From assembly GCA_023231475.1 (NCBI GenBank), contig JALJEE010002128.1:62001-126000 (forward strand): DNA of 64,000 nt, read 5' to 3'. Positions 1 through 12,700 of this stretch are shown here, one piece after another. Both the position numbers and the translations under genes were made by a program. Under the pieces are notes generated by a model. It did no database searches. It worked only from the letters and a program-made list of their open reading frames with translations, and was not told the DNA's origin. Source of the DNA: Seison nebaliae (taxonomy: Eukaryota > Rotifera > Pararotatoria > Seisonacea > Seisonidae). The stretch's first letter is position 1. The number at the start of each line of letters is the position of its first letter.

Positions 1-1042
1 CTTGATCATTCTGCTGATTATGATGATGAATATTCTGTTGATGATGTTGATGATTCGTTCCATAATAATCAGTTGACGTATCGAATTTCGTCTCGTTTGA
101 TGGTTTCGTTTCCACCGGATATTTCGGTTTTAAATTCTTCAATCGTTCAATTGCTACATTCGAACGAGAGAATGCATGCATTCGATAATATGATACACGT
201 TGTTTCTCCGTTAATCGATCCCATGGTTTCGCTTTCGATAATAATTCACTAACCGTTCCTTGTGAGAGACCCAGCACATATTTTGCAAATACTCGTTGTC
301 CGATGTTGTTCGAAATGAGAATATTCTTCGTATCTCTAGCAATATCTTCACTTCCCATTCTCTTACCTGACACTTCGTCAACTAAATCGACGAACGGAAA
401 TGTCACGTCATATAATCCGGAATTAGTTCCGTTATCCTTCTCGCCCATAAACGAATATACGACATTTCCTCGATTATCAGACGTCGATGGATCTGTACAA
501 TTATTACTATTGTTGACGTTAGGAAAAGATTTATTTGAATTTTTTATGATTGTCGACGGATTTGTTGTTGTCATCGTTGTCGTCGATGATGGAATTGATG
601 TAGAAGGTCTATCTTGATTATTGAGCATTTCCGTCATGTCAAATATCATTCGATTTAATTTTTTAAAAGTTGCAGTTGGATCTGGCAGGGTGAGGAACTT
701 CCTCAACAATTGTTGTTGGAATTCGGTGAGGGAATTTGAATCGATCAATTGTTGCACGAAATTTTCGAGTTGAGTCCAATTGAAATCATTCCACTGTTTC
801 ACCAACTGTTCAACATGCTCATTAATGAACGTTAAACGATTCTTATCCAACATATTGTTATGTAACGAGTATTGTTCTAATAACAATATTGATTCACCAT
901 TATTGGTGTTGCCATGGCAACTGGTCGATAATTCACTATAATGATTCTTATTAGGAAAAATATCTTCAGTGGAATTAAGTCTCGTCGTAGTTGTTGTCGT
1001 TCCATTGAATGGTGATGTCTCCGCTGATATCGGCTCATCCAT
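1..1042 (-). CDS. Cux/Cut-type CUT-domain transcription factor (partial)
   Basis: An open minus-strand frame runs from the ATG at 1042-1040 past the left edge, giving about 347 residues. A full CUT domain lies at about residues 230-310, with the core NNIGQRVFAKYVLGLSQG followed by TVSELLSKAKPWDRLT. This resembles the last CUT repeat of Cux/Cut proteins (NNIGQRVFGHYVLGLSQG type) more than the ONECUT CUT domain. The residues before it are Ser/Thr/Asn-rich and the edge is His/Gln/Asn-rich. CUT domains bind DNA in the nucleus and normally precede a homeodomain, which would lie beyond position 1. The frame stays open upstream of 1042 without another ATG, so an upstream exon is possible. Domain call is strong; Cux rather than another CUT class is inferred from memory of the motif. 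Confidence 0.8.
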   Translation of the reverse strand, partial: MDEPISAETSPFNGTTTTTTRLNSTEDIFPNKNHYSELSTSCHGNTNNGESILLLEQYSLHNNMLDKNRLTFINEHVEQLVKQWNDFNWTQLENFVQQLIDSNSLTEFQQQLLRKFLTLPDPTATFKKLNRMIFDMTEMLNNQDRPSTSIPSSTTTMTTTNPSTIIKNSNKSFPNVNNSNNCTDPSTSDNRGNVVYSFMGEKDNGTNSGLYDVTFPFVDLVDEVSGKRMGSEDIARDTKNILISNNIGQRVFAKYVLGLSQGTVSELLSKAKPWDRLTEKQRVSYYRMHAFSRSNVAIERLKNLKPKYPVETKPSNETKFDTSTDYYGTNHQHHQQNIHHHNQQNDQ

Positions 1043-2384
1043 TTCCAATCGATAAAAGAAATTTAACAGAAAATTCAAATGAAATTGGAGCGAAGATTGG
1101 AGAGTTGTCTTCTGTTCGTCGATTGAAATTTCACTCGAAAACAAAAAATTATTCCACCCAACAAACTAATTGATGAATTGATTGATTTGCTTATTGATTG
1201 ATGTAGGACGAATCGATCAATATATCTCGGAATAGAATTGGAGAATAATAATCGATAATGTCTGATCAAAACATCTGTCCCAATGACCGAGATGACGTAG
1301 ACCAAACGACAATCAATTAACTAATTGAATGAGGCAAATAAGACAAAAAAACTCTCTGCTGAAGACTAAATGAAATCAGTATGAAAATCCAAATTATATC
1401 AATTGAACATAAAATTCAAATTTTTCAATACATTTATGGAGCAATTCGAAATGAAATTTCAATTTCCTCCAAATACAACTCTTCAATTCATTTCCCACAA
1501 TCAGATTCTCTTTCTGATTCATTTACAATTACAACATTTAATTTCAATTATTCAAATTACTTAGAAAAAAATTAGAAGAAAAAAATTATAAATTTTTAAA
1601 ACTACTTTTAAAATTTTTTTCTGATCTCCGCTTCGGAAAAACTGAAAAATTTTAGTTTTCGTTCATTCTGTCTCTAAATTTATCATCGATAATTTGACAT
1701 GATGTCAAATATTAATCTATTTTGTTAGAATTAATTTAAGAAAAATATTGAATTTTCCAGAAAACTATCAAAATAAATAGTTGAGAAGGAAGTAAAGAAT
1801 GAAAAGAATCAATCGAAGAAATACTAGAAAATATGGATTGATGAAAAGACATAAATGGTAAGAATCGAAATGGATGAAATTGACGGATGGAATTGATTAT
1901 GCCGATTCTGGAAATGAAGAGACAGTAGAACAGGCAATAAATGAACAATCGTTTTCTAATTGGCTCGATTAATTGGGGGTGGGGAGGAGACACAATTGGT
2001 CATAAAGTGTAAGGAGAGGAGGATTGATGATGTAATCGACGAATCAACGATAATTCTTATGAGAAGGGAGAAGGGGGGAATGTGAAGAATGTAGCAATAA
2101 TTCTCGTATTGATAAGGAATTATAGATCGCGTAAGACGATGATGACGACAATGATGATACGAATGATAATCAACATCTTCATAATCATAAATAATGATGA
2201 TTTCTTCATGTTTCCCTCTTGTTCATTCGTTCATTCTTTTCCGTTCCAAATATTTGTAACATGAGAAAATTGCATCGACACATTGACGTTGATTTGTTGT
2301 CGATTTGGAATGATGGTGCAAAACGAAGGAATGATATGACAATTCTATATGGAAGAGAAGTCAATCGACACTTGATGTGATGAA

Positions 2385-2415
2385 TTCTTCTTCTTCTTCT
2401 TCTTCTTCTTCTTCC
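2385..2415. repeat. (TTC)n microsatellite
   Basis: About ten TTC units in the spacer upstream of the Cux-type exon. A minus-strand reading gives an artificial arginine run, which is a by-product of the repeat. Confidence 0.9.
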
Positions 2416-2859
2416 TTCGAGACAATTGAATAGATTATTCGATGATTCGAACTCATGAAAATCATAATAATTCATATTTTACTCAGGATCGATGAGATTA
2501 TTGATTAAATAGGAAGGACGATCGATCAATAATTATCGATCGAGAAGGAATTGAATGTAGAGAAGAGGAATAATCTCTTTCGGAAATGGTGTCTCATTCA
2601 GATGACTGAATAATTTTCAATTTGCAATTTTTTCCCCTTATCCCATCATCATTTTAGTTCAATTGAACTGACTTGATTCTTCTTCGGTATGTGGAACGAG
2701 TCGTTCCGTTCTTCGCCTGCCGCGTATCAATCACTTAGAGACGAGATAACACGTAAATAAATGTCTTATTATTTATTAGGAATTCTCTCACGAATAAATT
2801 GCTATCGACCGATGATAGCGGTGATGGTGGTGGCGCTGATAAGAAGGACGGAGAAATTG

Positions 2860-2889
2860 ATATATATATATGTATATATATATATATGT
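2860..2889. repeat. (TA)n microsatellite
   Basis: Alternating TA tract interrupted by two TG steps; non-coding spacer. Confidence 0.85.
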
Positions 2890-4834
2890 GTCGTAATGAT
2901 GGGTGAGATTGAAGGAAGAGAATATTATATCGATGTAGTCAATTCGACATCGGTCTTATATAATGATAATAATAAGGTTGATTGCTATTCATTCGATCGA
3001 TCTCCTTCGTCTATCGGAGGAATGGAACATCCAATAACACACAAATCATCATTACTACAGATATCGAGCTTTTATTAGATCTCATCTTCTCAATCTTCTT
3101 CTTCTTCTCATTAAAAATCAATATTGATCAATTTGATCGATGTGATTTGTGGAGACATAAATCAGAGATTTGTTGAAGGATTCGTTTTGTTGAAGAAGAA
3201 TTAGATGAAATTGATTCGAGATCATATTTATAATTAAGATGAGACGTAGTGCACACAATCGAACAAGTGAATAGTTTGACAATCAAATTGAATGATGATA
3301 TAATGTTACAATGTATGGAGAGTGATGGTGAAGAAAATGGTATTAGATGAAATGGAGAAATCAGATGAAAATTACTTAACATCAATTGATGCAAATATAT
3401 ATAATCCATTTGGAGAATGAGAATATGAACTCGAAATAAATCGATAGAGGAATATCAATTCCTATTATTCTACTGTCTATCCATCCATCCATCCATCTAT
3501 CTATTGATGTGAATATGATGACAATGCTTCTTTCTTTGAGAAATCGTTGGATATAATGTTGTGGAGAGGAGAGTGAAACGACGAGTGATTCGTCTAATCA
3601 TGATCGTTGCTGACGATATTGTCGTCGTCGTCGTCGCCATTATTCAGCGAACACACATTTCCCCCTCCCCAACACACACACGCACACACACATACAGACA
3701 AACTCGAACACAAAATTCTCACCAAACGACTTCCATTATATAAGATATCCTTAAACAATGTGCTAATGTTCATATGTGGAATATTGATATAATATCCACG
3801 ACAGTCATTCACAGAAATCAATAATGATTTTCTTACCGCCATATCTCCTACACGAGAATGTACAGGTAAGATAACTGGAATCGAATGGGAAGTAGGAGGA
3901 GATATGGAACGAAAGAAATATTTATTTTCACAACAATTTCTGAAAAGGAATTATGAAAAGATCTATTGATGACAATATTGATTCAGGAAAATAATCCTGT
4001 CTCCAATTGCAAGAAGAAGAAAGAAAAAGATAATTCGAGAGAGGAAGACAATTTCGATTTATTTCCAGATTTCAATGCAGATTCATTTTTTCAACATCGA
4101 TTACATAAATTTTTTTCGAATTATCTTCTCCTCACTCGAGGAACTGGAAGGAAGATGTAATTCATGTAAAACATAATTAATAATCGACATTGCCATGGAA
4201 GAAGCAGCATAGATATTATATCGATATATTGATAAACAATTCCTACACATTTCTCCAATGAATGGATAGAAATAATACAATTCACTCACAATCAAATATA
4301 CATAAAAAGGAAATTTGTCTTTCAATCAAATTATCACTATATTGCCAATTTCATTTTCATTATCATCATCATCGTTCATAATCTCTCTTATCCCTCCCCA
4401 GTAACTCGATCGATCGACGAAGATCTAACTCGACAATATCATTTCACTTCATCATCGATCAATATATTTAATCAATAAATATCCAGACTCTATGATAATT
4501 GATCGATGTGATTCGGATGAGACATATTGATGATATCGACTAATCAATTGACGGAAATGTCAATCTCTCTAATTTTATCACTTACATTTCTCTATATTTA
4601 ATTTGAATCGAATTTAGTATAACTATCCTTAAGGAAACATAGAAAGTCTTTCTTGACGTCAGACAACGAAAGAAAGAATTTCCCGAGAATTTTAGAGGGC
4701 AGAAGAGAAATTGGAGGACAACCCACAAAAGTTCCAATTAATTTTTCCTTTTTCTTCCAGATTTCGATTATGGTAAAATGCAGGTGATAGGACGTTCATT
4801 CAGGTGATCAGTATCGATCGGGAGGAATGTAAGA

Positions 4835-4858
4835 AGAGAGAGAGAGAGAGAGAGAGAA
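4835..4858. repeat. (GA)n microsatellite
   Basis: About eleven GA units in gene-free spacer. Confidence 0.9.
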
Positions 4859-6162
4859 AGTAGTATTAGTAGGAGAATGATCATATGTTGATGAGTTCTG
4901 ATATTTGGAAAGAATATGATTTGATGGATATGTTATTTGGATGTGCGCATTGATTGGGAGGAAAACGGAAGAAAGCAGGGGAGGGGGTTGTGAGGGAGGA
5001 AGCAGAAATTTCAGTTGACAAGATCGATTTAAAATGATGGAATTTTCATCAATAGACATCTTTTGATTCGAATATTATTCAGTTGATCAAACAAGATCAT
5101 TAATGTAGGTGAATAGTAAAACATATCCATGTAGTGAGGAGAAATTGGATGGATGGATGAATGGAGCAGGAATGAAAAGAGGAGTAAATGAAAGAAGAAA
5201 ACGTGCAGCATACAATTCGTATCTATTAGCTCATCATAATAAGTGATAGGAAGAAGAAATATTTTGATAGACATTGATGATTTCACTAACGACAATGGTT
5301 AATAATAATATGATGATGACGATGACGATATATTTCCATCATTTTCGTTACGAAATATTTGATTTTACGAACATTCCCTTCCAATTATTTATAAGATGAT
5401 TATGGAGGAAAATATTATTGGGGACGATAGAATGAGATTTCTTCCATTAATTCGATATCATACACATCGATACGACTAATCATATAAATCATAAAAAGAA
5501 TGAATGAAGATGCCAACCAAATCAACCTACTAGTCAAAGGTAAAGAATCGCAATAAAATTACAATAAGTGTATATGATTTCAGTGAGGGGGAGGAATGGA
5601 TAGAAAAATGATTATCGATATTCTTCCAAATTCGATGACGGAATTTATTAAGTTGTAAAATCTCATAATTTTTCTTTGCCTTTCTCACGATTTTTCGATT
5701 GAGCGATTGAATGCAATTACATTTAACAAGATAGTAGAGTCAGATAGATAAATGAATTCCATAATATTTTATAAGTCGATATTCATTTTAGTTCAGTTGC
5801 CATGGAAACGTTTAAAAAATGTATTATATTATAATTGTTTATCATTCATCAAATGAAAGAAGGAGAAAAGCGAACAAATATTAGATAGTCGACGAGTGAA
5901 GTAGCTGACGACGGAAAGATTCATTTCGTTTCTTCAATTTCTTCAATATCGTCATTATCTCCACTAAGCGATGGAAAGAAGACATATAATGAATCGATGC
6001 CCTACCACCACTAGATCATTTAAATGATGAGACGGAACGATTGGGAAGAAGAAGCATTCCCCTAAATTACCAATTCGTCTAGTTGCTGATGTATTCTCTC
6101 TGGCGGTATCTCCGGTCTCTTCCGGAATGGAAGAAATTGATAAAAAGGATATGATCATATCG

Positions 6163-6187
6163 AACTAACTAACTAACTAACTAACTA
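6163..6187. repeat. (AACT)n tetranucleotide repeat
   Basis: About six AACT units, followed by a short GAGTGACT duplication (to about 6205). Confidence 0.85.
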
Positions 6188-8470
6188 GCTGAGTGACTGA
6201 GTGACTATCTATCGAATTATGCATGAATGATGAAAAGGAAAGTGTGGATACTGATCAATATTTTATCTACATTAATAATGGGAAAATATTATATGAATTT
6301 CTTTCTGTCTTACCTTTTTCTTTCCTTCCTACTCATCTCCACACCGATATTCCACATAAAATCAACATATAACAGATAAGACGAACGTGAGCAGATGTTT
6401 TATTTGTACAATAAGTCTTCGTCTTCTTTTTTACGATTAATACTCATTTATTAACATTATCATGACTAATAATAAATTTTATCACATTAATAAAATATTT
6501 GAAAATTTCGATGTCGAATGACGATAAAAAAAGAAAAGAAGTCTGATAATTTTATTTGCAATTTTTTTATTTCATATTCCAACTCAATTGTCGTCATCTG
6601 ATGCATTGGGATGAGAGAGTAATTAAAAAAGAACGAGAGTTGTTTCTAAGGATCGTCGAATGGAAATGATTCAATAAAGAAAATCGAATTTCAATTATTG
6701 GAGATAAAGACGAGAAAGAAAGGAAGATAAAATCAGAGTGAAGAAGACACTTCAATCAGCATTCTCTTCCGATATGAATAGAGTCGTTTTCGCCTGCTTC
6801 GTTACCATGACAACGTGCAAGCAAACAATTATAATTAGCTCAGGTCTATAAGAGATATAATCGGGAACATCCTCTTCCATCGAAAATAAATCGATTGTCG
6901 ATGGCGTGATGAGTTCTTCGGTGAACAAAAAAAAAATAAAGGAATTAGCTACTATTGAAAATAGAATAAACAATCTCCGAATATAATTTTCATCTATAAA
7001 CTTGTCGTAAAGAAAGAATAGAACATGAGACATTTCGAAATAGATTTATAGATAAATGACTATGCAATGTTGTCGAATGATTCGAAGGAACATTTTATCA
7101 AAGTTCAATAAATTTACATGTAAACGAAGAAGAATGAAAAATATGAAGGAATCGATGGGGGGAAAATACACAAACTCGAGAATCTTATGCTTAACATCTT
7201 GTCATTATCGTCATTAAAACGCTCCTCCTCCTTTTTTTTCGCTCTATATGGAGCGGGAGAAGTTCCTTTGAAAAAGAATTGTCAGTTCTGACCAATAATA
7301 GATTGGAGACAGAGAGTTCACGACAAACATGAAAGAATGAGAATGATAATAAGATATAGATAGAATCATAATGACGATATGCATGATTACGAATGCTTCT
7401 CGTGATTACATCAAATGCTTGTGATATATAGATGGTGAGAGTCGTTCAAGTTTCTTCCCCGTTTGTACTAGGAAAAGTCGAAAGTTTTTAGTTCGTCGAA
7501 TTCTTAAGAAGTTCAGAAGAACATTGATATGTGGACGACATGAAAATAGTATTAATAATAATGGAAATAAATGATGAACTAAATATTGTTGAAAAGTGAC
7601 GAACAAAGTTCAGTTTTGAAGAAAATCTTTCAGAACATCAAGAATAAATTAATATGAAGACGAATATGAATAATTTCAATATATCTATGTGTGTCATCAA
7701 ACTCCTCCCCACCCCGTCATCAAATTTAAGAGAAAATCCGAAATTCCGAATTCGCTAAAATTCTGATAATGACAAATCTCTTTTTTTTCACTGCCGTTTA
7801 TTAAAGAACGTCATAAACATTTAGGAAATAAAACAACAATTTTTGAGACTTTCCATCACACCAATTAAAATTTTCAGTTTATATGATGACGAAAAAAAAT
7901 TTGTTTGAAATTTTGCAAAAAATAAAATTTGGTGAATCGATGAATGGATAAGAAAGGAAAGAAATATTCCAGGAGGAGAATTAGAGAAGAGATTTCAATT
8001 GAAGAATTTAATTAATTAAACCTTCAACACGTTTCAAGAGATGATATTATCTTTCTGTGTAAACATTATAGTTAATAATAAATATCGGATATTGCCGTGA
8101 ATTACGAGGATGATGACTGAACGATGAACTGAACTTACGAATTGTTATTTCTAAAGTTGGAAAGAAACTTAAATGGACAGAGAAGTGAGAGAGTAGAGAA
8201 ATAAATGAATAGATTAGCGAGAATTTTATCGACATCAACTGCGTCATTCATAAACGAAGGAAATTATTATGTAAACAATAGATATATAGATAAACTGATT
8301 GAAATTGATTCATTATTTTTACATTGATAAATTATCGATTACGTTCATCAATTAACGAATTTATAGGAATTGTTCATCGAATATGACATGGATATGTTAT
8401 GATCAAATTTTGACATGAGATTCATAATGTGAAATTGGTGGAAAATATTTAAAAAAATTTACTACTACTA

Positions 8471-8498
8471 ATGATGATGATGATGATGATGATGATGA
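8471..8498. repeat. (ATG)n/(GAT)n microsatellite
   Basis: About nine GAT units in gene-free spacer; one of a cluster of trinucleotide repeats at 8.4-9.8 kb. Confidence 0.9.
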
Positions 8499-8901
8499 AT
8501 CTCATTCATCAATAAATTGATGATTCATAAAAGAATAATCAATATTTTGGAGGGAGACAATTTCGAATTGGAGAAAGAATTGAGGAATATTATTATAAAA
8601 GTAATACACTATCCTCCACATCCAACCCGACAGAAGGCCAACTAGCAATTTGTTTGGAAGAGTCTTTAGGGAGATATGGGCGATATCTAGGATGAGAATG
8701 AGTCATTTTATTGGTGGTGTTGCGAGAATTGATAGAAGTTTGTGGATAATCGAGAAGTTTTTTTCTTGATACTAAATCGTCGAATGGATATGATTAGATG
8801 GAGTGTATGAATTCTTAAATATTTCTGATCTGATTAAAATTAAAGAAAGAAATTATTTAAAGGGAAATAAGAGAAAGATGAATTGAATAATAATAATTAT
8901 C

Positions 8902-8930
8902 ATCAACAACAACAACAACAACAACAACAA
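8902..8930. repeat. (CAA)n microsatellite
   Basis: About nine CAA units in gene-free spacer. Confidence 0.9.
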
Positions 8931-9033
8931 GTAGAAAGATAATAATATGAGGAATAAAAAATGGGAGAGAAGATGAAGAATAGATGATTGAAACAATAAT
9001 GATGTTGATGGTGAAATTATCAGAATTATCTAA

Positions 9034-9060
9034 ATATTATTATTATTATTATTATTATTA
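9034..9060. repeat. (ATT)n microsatellite
   Basis: About nine ATT units in gene-free spacer. Confidence 0.9.
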
Positions 9061-9711
9061 AATATATATTTCCCTCTCATAATTAGTGAGCAGGCGAAAG
9101 TGTTCAATATCGTTAAAATTGATATTTCTATTAATTTCTTCCATTTGATGATGGAAAGATCATCATGTTGATGATGTACATATAATATATATATATATTC
9201 AACATGAGACAATCCATAGTAACAAGTGAAATAATTTCATTCATCACCATTATTCCCAATTTCTAGTGGAAGTAAAATAGAAATTATTAACATGATGATG
9301 AGAAGGAAGGAAAGAAGGAATAATCCAGAGAATTGCATCACGATGCAATTGGAATGAGAGCAAGAAGAAATTCGATGCTCCATCAATTCTTTCTGAGAAT
9401 TTCAGAAAATTGGTAAATGGAATGAACATAGTTCTCTATTGGAGGCGCGAAATAAATGGATCAACTATGAAAAAAAGAAGAGACAAGATGATGAGGACAA
9501 AAGAATAACTTTAATTAAACTTCTCCTTTCCTCATATTTACCTCTGCTTATTAATAAAGTTTGATCGTGCCATGGGATATGAACGATTTCATTCAATTCA
9601 ATTCCATTCTCCTCCTGAAGATAATCGGTGAAATATGAAAAATTCTGATTGAAATAATCCATAAATGATGACAACATTCTCAATTTCTATCCCAACTACT
9701 TCTAGTGAGCA

Positions 9712-9754
9712 CTCTCCTTCTCCTTCTCCTCCTCCTTCTCCTCCTCCTCCTCTT
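9712..9754. repeat. CTCCTT/CTC polypyrimidine tract
   Basis: An imperfect CTCCTT and CTC repeat of about 43 bp, pure pyrimidine on the plus strand for most of its length. Confidence 0.85.
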
Positions 9755-12700
9755 CGTATCTGGGAAAATGTTGTGAAGTGAATAATCATGAGAATGATAA
9801 TGGACGAAAGAACGATCATTAATAATGATTATGATGATCGAAGAAAATATGATCTGAGTTCAAATTAAAATATGCATACATATCCTTTAATGCCGAGCAC
9901 AATCTTACGATAATGTCAGATATGGGAAAGGCAAATCCGAAATGAATAAGAGAAAACGATGAAGAAAATCATTTTTAATCAATCAAACCTATATGAGCAT
10001 ATCGTTACATCAGCAAGAAATTGATGTAATTCTAAAATTCATTCACTCAATCTCCTACTCCTCTCCCCCATATTCCTAACATATCTCATCATGACCGCCA
10101 CCATCTTTAGAGGAAACACCATAATTTCTCACTACTTATCGATTCCTCTCTTAAATTAAGATCATGTGCCTCACCCTCATCGGACCGATAACATTAAAAC
10201 CTGATTGTCTTTCATATACAACTAAAATCTGAATATTTTCCATAAGATTAAAACGTGATTTACGTGGAGGAAACCAAAATTTGAAGTTTGAAGAAAAATA
10301 AAATGAAAACTTGAAAATTTGAAAACTATTCGCAGATTTCTTCTTTGACTTTGATCTAAAGGAGAATGTTCTGAATGTTCTGAATTATTCGTCCGTCATA
10401 ATTCTCTAACATTCTTTAGTGGCAGAGTGCATCAAAAAGAAAAAAATCGATGTATGCTATTTCGAGTGAAGATGAAGATCAAGGAAATAAACGATTTTCT
10501 TCTTTATTTCGATAATTCCATTCCATTCATTCTCTTCTTCCAAATATGAGACTAAAATAAATATTCCATCAAGAAAGATTATGAAATAATCAATAATCCC
10601 TTATTAATTTCTTACTTTTTTCTCTTCGATCATTCATCCTCAATTTCACTCTTAATATCAAACCCAGTAAAATAATCGAGGAACATACTCCCCTCAACAT
10701 ATGCAACCGACTCCCTTCCTCCCATCGTCTCCACAAACAAAACATTTGTCGTCCAGAGATAGCTAATCTACAGGAGAAATGTTATTTATCAAAGAAATTT
10801 CTAAAGGAAATTGAAAAAAAAGGAAAACGAATTAAATATTATCAATTTTTCTTTTAAAATCGATTATTGAGCAAATTCTTCTTCCTTTTTTGTTGTTCTC
10901 CAGAAGAATCAAAAGAAGAAAAAATAATAATCACAATAACAATATTTTTTATCAGTGAATAATAGGAGCATAGTTTGTCTTTCAGTTAATTAAATATGAA
11001 AGTTTTCGTTTGGTTCACCCGTTTCTTTTTTCAAGTATCGGAATTTGATATTTCTCATTCGGGTTTGTGCTCATAAAACTTTCTAACTAAATCAACACAC
11101 AACGTAGATGAATAAAAGTAATTGAAGAATGAAATTCTGGTGAAAGATTTTTTTCTCATTCTCTGTTATAATCACGTCTCACAAGAACGACAAAGTTAGC
11201 GGATCAATGTTTGCATGATTTATCGATTTACATAAGATTGGCGAATAAGAAAATTTTATTATCCCTCACATTTCTCCTCTCATTTGTCGACTCTTAAAAG
11301 GAGGAGGAAAGGAAAATAATCAATTTTCTATTATTACATCGACTTCATTGAGTGGAAGAAAAAAGGAGAAAAGAAAGTTTATTGCCGTTTTCGATTTTAT
11401 TCCATATCGACTAAACGACGATAACATCTACATTTCCATAATAAGAACAATTCTCTTTGTATATTATTGGACGATTTCTTCATATATTCGTTTACTTCAA
11501 TTTATCCACCTTCGATTTACTTATCGAAATTATTGATTGAGTTCGAGCAAGAAAAAAGAAAAATATGAGAAAGTTACTTTTGAAAAAAAGAAGGAGAAAA
11601 CTATCCTACTCCCCTCCCGAAACTTCTCACAAACACTGACACATTTCTCTTTTCTTTACCAATTCCTCAATCGTTTCTCTCACCGGACAACACTACGAAT
11701 CAGACAACATTCACTTCATTTTCTCTCACGTTCAAATTTCACCTTTAAATTTCTAATATTTTCATCTCCAATTTAAACTCAACCCTAAGGATAATGGAAA
11801 ATGAAAATTTTTTGATTGAGCCTGAGTAATAGAGAATCATATGGGTTTAAATGAAATGTGAAAAAGGATTGAAAAATTCAAATGAGTGCCAAAATTGAGA
11901 TTTTGGGTAATCGTATAGAATTGGGAGAATTCCTTCTTCAAGGCGACTAGTCATAATAGTGAAAATGTCCCTTATCCTCAGTTTCACCAAATTCATTCTA
12001 CTTCATTATTATCGATCGATGCTGACGACGGTATTGACGGGAACAAGAAGGAAATAGGATCAGATAAGAAATCAATACTTCTTCGACATAATTTTGCGCA
12101 AATGTCGATTTGAGATGGTAGATGTATAAGAATTTTATTGATGTTTTCTTCTGGAGATGTATGAAAAGGTCGAATTATATGAAGGCAGTTGAACGAATAT
12201 CCAATATTCGAAATTTTCAAATGACTTCCAATTACATAAATTTGATTGGAATTCTTACGAATCTAGACGTAGTAGAAGAGCGAATCCAACGAATATTTGC
12301 AAAGAAACAAAAAATCGATGGAACGTTAATTTCCTAATTTTATGTATTATCGATCCATTAAGGAGAATATATCGATTTAAAGTTTCCTTAAAGATTAGGA
12401 AGGAGAAATGAAAGAAAAGATTAGGAAAGTCGAGGAATGGAATGAGAAATTGAATAAAAATTAAAAGAAAGAAAGAAAAAGAATTTTTTGATAAATATTT
12501 TCTTTTTGGGATATATTAATGTCATTATCTCATTCACTCTATAACGACGTTAGTTCTTATCGTTGAAACGTGTCTGTCATGAACAAGCACCAATTGATTT
12601 ACAACGATAAATGATTGTGTGATTCATTGTCAATTTGAACATTATCTTACAGAGTTTGGTTCGATATCAGTCCGTATGAAACTTATATCGTTTATTCGAA

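Noticed and set aside
2206-2475. Arginine-rich 89-codon frame
   Set aside because: The arginine run is just the (TTC)n repeat read on the minus strand.
8450-9760. Cluster of trinucleotide repeats considered as a CRISPR-like or satellite array
   Set aside because: These are unrelated simple repeats with different units, no spacer structure, and the genome is animal.
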